DNA of 8,725 bases from Candidatus Vogelbacteria bacterium (GTDB taxonomy: Bacteria; Patescibacteriota; Minisyncoccia; Phycocordibacterales; XYD1-FULL-46-19): contig DSBD01000030.1 in assembly GCA_011049365.1 (NCBI GenBank), forward strand, positions 1 to 8,725. The letters are read 5' to 3'. Both the position numbers and the translations under genes were made by a program. A model generated the notes under the pieces. It was not told the origin of the DNA. It was given only the letters and a program-made list of their open reading frames with translations, and searched no databases. Shown here one piece after another: positions 1 through 4,867 of this stretch (the first letter of the stretch is position 1; every line of letters starts with the position of its first letter).

Positions 1-85
1 AAAAAATATCCACGAGAGTAGCCAAGTCCCTCATCGCCCACATAACAAATGAGCTCAATGTGAAAACATTGGGCGATTTTTGTTT
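1..85. repeat. 85-bp direct repeat, copy 1
   Basis: This segment is identical, base for base, to 191-275 (offset 190). The match stops at 86 versus 276. The left limit is set by the window edge, so the copy may extend further out. It contains an inverted repeat (ATCGCCCA 33-40, TGGGCGAT 70-77) followed by a T-rich stretch, and an inner hairpin (CAATGT 56-61, ACATTG 66-71). Confidence 0.95.
33..85 (+). terminator. Terminator-like hairpin in repeat copy 1
   Basis: The 8-bp stem ATCGCCCA (33-40) / TGGGCGAT (70-77) is followed directly by TTTTTGTTT. The 29-nt interval can form its own hairpin (56-61 with 66-71). A competing pairing, CACAT (39-43) with ATGTG (58-62), is also possible. The T tract suits plus-strand termination, but the long loop makes it weaker than a canonical terminator. 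Confidence 0.4.
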
Positions 86-111
86 GTGAGGTGAGGAGGG
101 ACTTGAACCGA

Positions 112-145
112 GGGCGCGCGAAGCCGGACAAAGTCCGTAGCGCCC
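112..145. repeat. GC-rich two-tier hairpin between the repeats
   Basis: GGGCGC (112-117) pairs with GCGCCC (140-145). Inside, CGGAC (125-129) pairs with GTCCG (133-137) around an AAA loop. Separately, GAGGGACTTG (96-105) is the exact reverse complement of CAAGTCCCTC in both repeat copies (23-32 and 213-222), so larger nested folds are possible. The segment is much richer in GC than the surrounding DNA. Confidence 0.7.
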
Positions 146-190
146 GAGTGGGGGCTGATGGAGTGAGATATTTTTGAGTTTGCAAAACGA

Positions 191-275
191 AAAAAATATC
201 CACGAGAGTAGCCAAGTCCCTCATCGCCCACATAACAAATGAGCTCAATGTGAAAACATTGGGCGATTTTTGTTT
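191..275. repeat. 85-bp direct repeat, copy 2
   Basis: This is an exact copy of 1-85. The 105 bp between the copies (86-190) have no counterpart after copy 2, where the sequence turns into AT-rich DNA at 276. The array is therefore either one full 190-bp unit plus a partial one, or two insertions of an 85-bp element. Confidence 0.95.
223..275 (+). terminator. Terminator-like hairpin in repeat copy 2
   Basis: This has the same structure as 33-85, with arms at 223-230 and 260-267 followed by the same T-rich tail. No plus-strand gene is visible upstream in the window, so what it would terminate is unknown. Confidence 0.4.
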
Positions 276-282
276 TAAAAAT

Positions 283-310
283 TTGCCATATTTCTAATAT
301 TAGGTAATAT
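283..310 (+). promoter_or_regulatory. Possible promoter for a small RNA
   Basis: TTGCCA (283-288) and TAATAT (305-310) are spaced 16 nt and resemble -35 and -10 boxes. Transcription would begin near 317. No open reading frame of useful length follows before the terminator at 382-415. Confidence 0.4.
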
Positions 311-316
311 GTTTGC

Positions 317-416
317 CAGATCTATTTTAGTTTTTGGTGACTGAAGAGATCTCTTGGAAACTTTTACAGTCAACCATACCTTATATCCGCCACCGAAAGT
401 GGCGGGTATATTTTTG
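317..416 (+). ncRNA. Candidate small structured RNA, unknown family
   Basis: The segment of about 100 nt is bounded by promoter-like boxes upstream and an intrinsic terminator downstream. It contains the pairing GGT-GACTG (336-343) with CAGTC-A-ACC (367-375), enclosing the 12-bp palindrome AAGAGATCTCTT (344-355), which can fold as a 4-bp stem with a GATC loop. I do not recognise SRP RNA, 6S, tmRNA, RNase P or a known riboswitch in it. It ends about 60 nt before the first gene of the surface locus, so it could instead be a remnant leader. The call rests on architecture only. Confidence 0.3.
382..416 (+). terminator. Intrinsic terminator
   Basis: A 12-bp stem (382-393 with 399-410, one G-U pair) closes a CGAAA loop and is followed by TATTTTTG. 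The core is CCGCCAC / GTGGCGG. The T tract is on the plus strand only. It would end the candidate small RNA and insulate the promoter at 443-470. Confidence 0.8.
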
Positions 417-442
417 TAATTAAAACAAAAAAGTCTATTCAC

Positions 443-470
443 TTAACACTTGATAAATAAAAAGTATAAT
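443..470 (+). promoter_or_regulatory. Promoter of the surface-protein locus (gene 1)
   Basis: TTAACA (443-448) and a perfect TATAAT (465-470) are spaced 16 nt. The expected start of transcription (about 477) falls on the GTG at 476 or the ATG at 479, which implies a leaderless or nearly leaderless mRNA. Confidence 0.7.
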
Positions 471-475
471 AAATA

Positions 476-1678
476 GTGATGATAAGAAAAATTTTCTGCA
501 GAAATAATTATCTAAAACTATTTCGCCTTTCTTTGGTTGTTTGTTTAGTCTTCTTTTGGGTTTTCCCCGGTTGGTTGAGAATATCGTATTTAGATTTTCC
601 GCCGGAGATAAAAAAGATTGAGGCTCAATCACCTGAAATTTTTGACTCTTCTGGTACTTGGACAGTACCAGCTAATATTTGTGAAGTAACGGTAGAAGTC
701 TGGGGAGCTGGTGGTGGAGGGGGTACTGCAGCAGGAAATGACGCTGGAGCTGGTGGTGGAGGCGGGGCTTATTCTTCTTCTGTCATTTCCGTTCAACCCG
801 ATGAAGAATATACAATCACTGTTGGAACAGGAGGTACTGCTGGAAATCCTGGAGGTGATTCTTGGTTTGGAAGTACTACTACAGTTTTGGCCAAAGGAGG
901 AACAGGGGGTGGTTCTGGGGCAACGATCGGAATAGGTGGACAAGATACAGATGGAGTCGGTGATACTAAATATTCCGGTGGTAATGGTGGACAAGGTGGA
1001 ACTACTGGAGCACCAGCAACTAGAGGTGGTGGTGGTGGTGGTGGTTCAGCTACAGCCACAACTAACGGTGGAAATGGTACTAACGGCGGAAATAACACTA
1101 TCGGTCAGGGTGGCATAGGTGAAGGTAATGGTGGTGATGGTGCTCAAGGAGCTGATACTGGTGGAAGTGGTTTAGCTCCTGGGGGTGCTGGAGGTGGTAG
1201 TGGAACAACTGGCACTGGTGGTACTGGAGCTGATGGTCGGGTCAAATTAACATATACTGAATGTTTAACATCAATTTCAATTTCTGATGGTCAAATTAAT
1301 TATGGGATTATGCCGGTTAATACCTCTCGAACGACTTTACCGGGTGATTTAGATAACTTGCAAACTATCACTAATAATGGCAATACTCAGATCAGTTTAA
1401 ATATCAAAGGTCAAGATGCTTCCGGAGGTGGTTGCACTTGGGATTTAGCCAGTACTAATGGAGTAGATCAATATGTTCATCAGTTTTGTAATAACACAGA
1501 AGATGATTGTTCTAATCCACCGACAAATTACAACGCCTTAACAACAGATTATCAAATATTAGATACCGGAGTTGCAATTGATGGAGAAGTCGATGTTCAT
1601 TTTCGTCTAACTACACCAACAGAATCAACTTGCTCAGGAGAACAATCAGTAGATGTGACTATTCAGGCAGTGTTATAA
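476..1678 (+). CDS. Secreted glycine-rich protein with C-terminal YGIM domain
   Basis: This is a predicted surface protein of 400 residues from GTG 476; ATG 479 is the next codon and equally likely. A hydrophobic stretch at residues 18-33 is a signal peptide or anchor, with possible cleavage after IEA at 50. Residues 58-77 (GTWTVPANICEVTVEVWGAG) match the opening of the bacterial glycine-rich domain family, and residues 78-255 are dominated by Gly with Thr, Ser and Ala. Residues 265-400 form a beta-rich domain with YGIM (276-279), a TNNGNTQISLNIKG strand, W-x-L at 322-324, a CNNTEDDC cysteine pair (338, 345) and the ending SVDVTIQAVL. The same domain makes up nearly all of the next gene. By analogy with other glycine-rich tips it may be an adhesin, but that is inference. 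Confidence 0.88.
   Translation: MMIRKIFCRNNYLKLFRLSLVVCLVFFWVFPGWLRISYLDFPPEIKKIEAQSPEIFDSSGTWTVPANICEVTVEVWGAGGGGGTAAGNDAGAGGGGGAYSSSVISVQPDEEYTITVGTGGTAGNPGGDSWFGSTTTVLAKGGTGGGSGATIGIGGQDTDGVGDTKYSGGNGGQGGTTGAPATRGGGGGGGSATATTNGGNGTNGGNNTIGQGGIGEGNGGDGAQGADTGGSGLAPGGAGGGSGTTGTGGTGADGRVKLTYTECLTSISISDGQINYGIMPVNTSRTTLPGDLDNLQTITNNGNTQISLNIKGQDASGGGCTWDLASTNGVDQYVHQFCNNTEDDCSNPPTNYNALTTDYQILDTGVAIDGEVDVHFRLTTPTESTCSGEQSVDVTIQAVL
1025..1045 (+). repeat. (GGT)7 triplet repeat
   Basis: Seven perfect GGT units encode Gly184-Gly190 of the glycine-rich protein. Changes in unit number would keep the frame and only lengthen or shorten the glycine run. Confidence 0.95.
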
Positions 1679-1719
1679 TTGCTCATTTTGTGGATAACTT
1701 TTTTAAGTTTTATAACACT
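1669..1719. repeat. 10-bp inverted repeat around the gene 1 stop codon
   Basis: AGTGTTATAA (1669-1678) is the exact reverse complement of TTATAACACT (1710-1719), with 31 nt between them. The left arm contains the stop codon of gene 1. The right arm lies just upstream of the -10 box of gene 2. No T tract follows, so it is not a standard terminator; it could be a weak hairpin, an operator or chance. Confidence 0.45.
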
Positions 1720-1725
1720 TTAGGG

Positions 1726-1731
1726 TATAAT
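1726..1731 (+). promoter_or_regulatory. Probable -10 box upstream of gene 2
   Basis: A perfect TATAAT lies 5 nt before an in-frame GTG (1737), the same geometry as at gene 1. The -35 region is poor (TTAAGT at 1703-1708 is the best candidate at 17-nt spacing). It would drive genes 2-6 independently of gene 1. Confidence 0.5.
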
Positions 1732-1784
1732 TACGGGTGAATAGTCGCTTATTATTAAAATTATTAGTTAATAAAAAAATAAAT

Positions 1785-2300
1785 ATGAAAAAAGTAAAAT
1801 CTTTTTTGGCATTAGTTGGCATTTTTGCTCTTTCTGTAATGCTAGTCTCACCAATGGTGGTAGCTTCTGATACTGATATAGTTTCAGCCACTGTTACTAT
1901 AGAAACTGCAGCCATTAGTGTTGATGATGGAACTGTTGAGTATGGAATTATGGCTTTAAATAGTACTTCTAGTACTTATGATCTTAGTCAAACTCAGACA
2001 GTCACAAATGAGGGTAATGTTAGTATAGATATTAATATAAGAGGTACAAGTACCACTTCTTGGACTTTAGCTGGAACTAATGGTTCTGAACAATATGTTC
2101 ATAAATTCTGTAATGCTACTATTACTGATTGTAGTGATACAGGCAATTACACTGCTTTAACTACTTCATATGCTACCCTTGATACAGGTGTCGCCACTTC
2201 TACAGGAATTAGTCTCGACTTAGAAATTACCACTCCCACAGCCACGGCTGACTTTACTCAACAATCAGCTGACGTAACTGTCCAAGCGGTAGCCAGTTAG
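1785..2300 (+). CDS. Small secreted YGIM-domain protein
   Basis: The protein has 171 residues from ATG 1785. It has a clear signal peptide: MKKVK, a hydrophobic core (7-23), and cleavage after VVA at 27. An in-frame GTG at 1737 would add 16 residues ahead of MKKVK; I prefer the ATG because it gives a normal signal peptide. The mature protein is one domain homologous to residues 265-400 of gene 1, sharing YGIM (53-56), the TVTNEGNVSIDINIRG strand, W-T-L (93-95), EQYVHKFCN, a CNATITDC cysteine pair (109, 116), YTALTTSY, LDTGVA and the ending ADVTVQAVAS. The IRG-to-WTL segment resembles the first WxL motif of Gram-positive WxL surface proteins, but the family link is inferred by eye. It has no anchor of its own and is followed 12 nt later by a DUF916-like gene. 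Confidence 0.85.
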   Translation: MKKVKSFLALVGIFALSVMLVSPMVVASDTDIVSATVTIETAAISVDDGTVEYGIMALNSTSSTYDLSQTQTVTNEGNVSIDINIRGTSTTSWTLAGTNGSEQYVHKFCNATITDCSDTGNYTALTTSYATLDTGVATSTGISLDLEITTPTATADFTQQSADVTVQAVAS

Positions 2301-2312
2301 TCTTTAAAATTT

Positions 2313-2933
2313 ATGTTAAAGAAAACCGTTGCTATAATCGGAATATGTCTTTTTTTGTCCCCTGTTTTATCTTTCGCTCGGATTGGTGTAGGAGTAGCAA
2401 CGAGTAAAATAATTGTTGAAGAGGAATTAAAGCCGGGGTTGATTTATAATCTCCCGGCTTTATCTGTTGTTAATACCGGGACTGTGAGTGGAGAATATAC
2501 TGCTAAAATAGAATATCATCAAGATCAAGAGAATAATCCTGAGATGGGTCTTTGTCCAAAGGAAGAATGGTTTGAATTTGTGCCAAATACTTTTTCTTTA
2601 GAACCGGGCGAATCTCAACAAGTTAAAATCATACTTTCTCTACCGGTTAGAGGTGTTGTGCCGGGAAATTATTTTGCTTATTTAGAAGCCTCGCCTATAA
2701 CTAAAGGGATTTCGGGTCAATCGAAGGTTGGAATAGCAGCTGCCTCTAGATTGTATTTTACTGTTGTCCCGGGCAACTTTTTGTCCGGAATCTATTATCG
2801 TCTAGCTTCCCTTATGAATATATATTCTCCTTGGAGTTATAGTGTCTTGACAGTAATAGTTTTTATTATTTTAGTGCTTCTTTCTAGACGTTATTTTTCC
2901 TTTGATATAGGTATTAGCGTAAAGAAAAAATAA
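2313..2933 (+). CDS. Membrane-anchored DUF916/WxL-interacting-like protein
   Basis: The protein has 206 residues. A signal peptide (MLKK, hydrophobic core 6-20, cleavage near A22) leads into one Ig-like domain (about 25-152). This has features of the DUF916 type: an N-terminal strand 'VATSKIIVEEELKPGLIYNL', then 'VVNTG', then 'FEFVPNTFSLEPGESQQVKI' and 'VPGNYFAYLEA'. A transmembrane helix at about 175-191 is followed by a short basic tail, so the domain should face outward. In Gram-positive bacteria, DUF916-containing proteins are encoded beside WxL surface proteins and help hold them at the cell wall; here the partner would be the YGIM-domain protein just upstream. The protein is shorter than Gram-positive members, which carry a second domain (DUF3324), and that domain is not evident here. 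Confidence 0.8.
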   Translation: MLKKTVAIIGICLFLSPVLSFARIGVGVATSKIIVEEELKPGLIYNLPALSVVNTGTVSGEYTAKIEYHQDQENNPEMGLCPKEEWFEFVPNTFSLEPGESQQVKIILSLPVRGVVPGNYFAYLEASPITKGISGQSKVGIAAASRLYFTVVPGNFLSGIYYRLASLMNIYSPWSYSVLTVIVFIILVLLSRRYFSFDIGISVKKK

Positions 2934-2940
2934 GAAATGG

Positions 2941-3972
2941 ATGAAAAATTTTTTAACAACCTATCTCCTTTTAATTATTAGTCTTTCCGGGTTTTTAATC
3001 TTCTCAAATAACGTTTTGGCTAATGATGAAATTGAAACGATTATTTCCACAACCAGAATTGCCATCTGCGGCAATAATATAAAAGAACCGGGCGAACAGT
3101 GTGACGGGCCGGATTTGAGTGGTGCCACTTGCCAAACTTTGGGCTATTATAGCGGAACTCTTGGTTGTACCCCGGCTTGTACTTATGATACTTCCTTATG
3201 TACCAGTGCTCCTCCGCCATCATCAGGCGGTGGAGGTGGTAGTCAAGTTAGCCCAACTCTTGGAATATCTTTTTCCGGGCTGGCCTATCCGGAAAGTAAA
3301 GTAATACTTTTAAAAGATGCTCAAATTAAAACCACAACTATCGCTGATAAGGATGCCAATTTTTCTATTAATGTTTCAGATATTTCAAGAGGAGATTATA
3401 CTTTCTCAATTTATGCTGAAGATAATCAGATGATAAGATCGGTTCTTTTAACTTATTCTCGAAAAATTACTGACCGAGCAATCAGAATTGATAATATATT
3501 TATTCCTCCCTCTTTGGCGGTGGATAAAGAGCAAGTCAGGCAAGGAAATGACATTGCCGTCTTTGGACAAAGCACTCCTAATTCTGAAATTACCATAACC
3601 ATATCCGGACAAGGAAAAGAAATTACCAAGAAAACGAATAGTGATAAAAACGGTAATTATCATCTAACTTTCAATACTCAAGAATTGGCTATGGGAGAAT
3701 ATTTGGCCAGAGCTAATTCTTTTTATAAAGAACAAACCAGTACTTTCAGTAAATCAATGAGATTTATTGTTGGCACTCAAGATATTTTGGCCGAGCTACC
3801 TCGTGGCCTTATAGGTGATTTAAATAATGATGGTCGGGTCAATTTGATTGATTTTTCCATTATGGCCTTCTGGTATAGAAAACCAAATCCTCCGGCTCAT
3901 GTTGATTTAAATAATGATGGCCGAGTTGATTTGGTTGATTTTTCCATTATGATGTTTCATTGGACCGGTTAA
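2941..3972 (+). CDS. Secreted dockerin-bearing protein
   Basis: The protein has 343 residues. The signal peptide is cleaved near VLA (27). Residues 43-87 hold six cysteines (43, 54, 64, 76, 80, 87) in the pattern CGNNxxxPGEQCD...C...C...C...C, like cysteine-rich repeats of secreted bacterial proteins (DUF4215-like). A Pro/Ser/Gly linker (91-101) follows, then two beta-sandwich regions (about 107-185 and 190-278). Residues 292-343 form a dockerin: two near-identical calcium-loop segments, DLNNDGRVNLIDFSIMAF (293-310) and DLNNDGRVDLVDFSIMMF (322-339), with D1, N3, D5 and D12 all present. There is no transmembrane segment, so surface retention probably depends on a cohesin. Two cohesin-like genes follow directly, the first after 7 nt. 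What the non-dockerin part binds is unknown. Confidence 0.9.
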   Translation: MKNFLTTYLLLIISLSGFLIFSNNVLANDEIETIISTTRIAICGNNIKEPGEQCDGPDLSGATCQTLGYYSGTLGCTPACTYDTSLCTSAPPPSSGGGGGSQVSPTLGISFSGLAYPESKVILLKDAQIKTTTIADKDANFSINVSDISRGDYTFSIYAEDNQMIRSVLLTYSRKITDRAIRIDNIFIPPSLAVDKEQVRQGNDIAVFGQSTPNSEITITISGQGKEITKKTNSDKNGNYHLTFNTQELAMGEYLARANSFYKEQTSTFSKSMRFIVGTQDILAELPRGLIGDLNNDGRVNLIDFSIMAFWYRKPNPPAHVDLNNDGRVDLVDFSIMMFHWTG

Positions 3973-3979
3973 TATATTT

Positions 3980-4867
3980 ATGAAAAAAATATTATTTTTA
4001 ATTGTTATAATTTTTTCTCTACCGTCATCAGTCTTGGCGGGACAATTTTCTTTACAAACCTATAAACCGGAGATAAGAGTTGGAGAAGATGTGGTAGTGA
4101 ATCTTTTTTTAAATAGTGAAGGAGAGAACATTAATGCCTTTGAGGGCGTGGTGGTTTTTGATAATGATTTATTGGAAATAGAAGAAATCAGAGATGGTAA
4201 TAGTATTGTTAATTTTTGGATAGAAAGGCCAACAGAACAAAAAAATCAAATAATTTTCTCCGGCCTGACTCCGGGAGGATTTAATGGTGCGGAAGGTTTG
4301 ATGTTTAGAATTATTTTTAAAGGCAAAAATGAAGGTGAGGCTATGATAGATATGCTTGAAGGAAGGATTCTAAAAAATGACGGACTGGGTACCGAGGCTG
4401 ACTTGAAAACTCGTAATTTAAAGATGAAAATAACTTCCTCCAAGGCATCTCAAGAGATGGTCTCTTGGCCGATGAGAGATTATGAAAAACCCGAATCTTT
4501 CGTTCCACAAATTGGCCGAAGTGAAATGATTTTTGATAATCAATGGTTTGTAGCTTTTATTACTCAAGATAAAATATCGGGTATTGATAGATATGAAATA
4601 AAAGAATCGCGTTCTATAATTTTGGGAATTTTTAAACCCTGGCAAGAAGCCGAAAGCCCTCATATCTTAAAAGACCAAGATTTAAAAAGTAATATCTATA
4701 TTAAGGCGATTGATAGAGCCGGAAATGAAAGAATAGAGAAAATTTCCGCTACTAATAAGTTAAAAATTTATGAAAATTTTGATTTCTGGTTTATTATTGT
4801 AATGATAGCTATTATTTCTTTAATAATTAAAAAATGTTCAAAAAAATATTCTCCTCAAAAAAAATAA
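3980..4867 (+). CDS. Membrane-anchored cohesin-domain protein (first)
   Basis: The protein has 295 residues. Its signal peptide ends SSVLA (20). Residues 21-153 form a cohesin-like domain: 'FSLQTYKPEIRVGEDVVVNL', then 'INAFEGVVVFDNDLLEIEEI', 'IIFSGLTPGGFNGAEGLMFRIIFKG' split over adjacent strands, and a closing 'GRILKNDGLGTEA'. This is the cohesin fold order (a jellyroll beta-sandwich with a hydrophobic 'N-A-F-x-G' strand). Residues 170-262 look like an Ig-like domain with 'DKISGIDRYEIKES' and 'IKAIDRAGNE', typical of stalks of surface proteins. A transmembrane helix at 269-283 is followed by a short basic tail. It probably binds the dockerin protein encoded 7 nt upstream and fixes it to the membrane. 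It shares its layout with the next gene. No catalytic domain is present. Confidence 0.85.
   Translation: MKKILFLIVIIFSLPSSVLAGQFSLQTYKPEIRVGEDVVVNLFLNSEGENINAFEGVVVFDNDLLEIEEIRDGNSIVNFWIERPTEQKNQIIFSGLTPGGFNGAEGLMFRIIFKGKNEGEAMIDMLEGRILKNDGLGTEADLKTRNLKMKITSSKASQEMVSWPMRDYEKPESFVPQIGRSEMIFDNQWFVAFITQDKISGIDRYEIKESRSIILGIFKPWQEAESPHILKDQDLKSNIYIKAIDRAGNERIEKISATNKLKIYENFDFWFIIVMIAIISLIIKKCSKKYSPQKK

Larger units (their letters stand above)
1..233 (-). other. Doubtful open reading frame running through the repeat
   Basis: Read on the minus strand from ATG at 233 (a second ATG lies at 224), the frame stays open for 77 codons and leaves the window without a stop. The peptide starts MWAMRDLATLVDIFF. 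Because the repeat period (190) is not a multiple of three, the two copies are read in different frames. I know similar peptides only from memory as recurring hypothetical proteins in Patescibacteria assemblies, which I could not verify. An element with GC-rich hairpins and few stop codons explains the open frame as well as a real gene would, so I do not call it a gene. Confidence 0.2.

Noticed and set aside
96..109. tRNA T-arm-like sequence on the minus strand (GGTTCAAGTCCCTC)
   Set aside because: No acceptor, D or anticodon stems fit around it; it is part of the GC-rich repeat spacer.
1..275. CRISPR array
   Set aside because: Only two copies, an 85-bp repeat, a 105-bp hairpin-rich spacer and no cas genes.
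435..632. Minus-strand frame opposite the promoter and signal peptide of gene 1
   Set aside because: It is antisense to a better supported gene and covers that gene's promoter.
629..1098. Long minus-strand frames rich in Ser/Thr or Pro/Val opposite the glycine-rich gene (629-994 and 793-1098)
   Set aside because: They are the antisense reading of GGT/GGA-rich codons. Low-complexity Pro and Ser runs without a start context or domain are expected artefacts.
1669..1719. Inverted repeat as an intrinsic terminator for gene 1
   Set aside because: The loop is 31 nt and no T tract follows; it is kept only as a repeat.
4246..4663. Minus-strand frames opposite the first cohesin gene
   Set aside because: They are antisense shadows of a gene with a complete signal peptide, domain and membrane-anchor layout.
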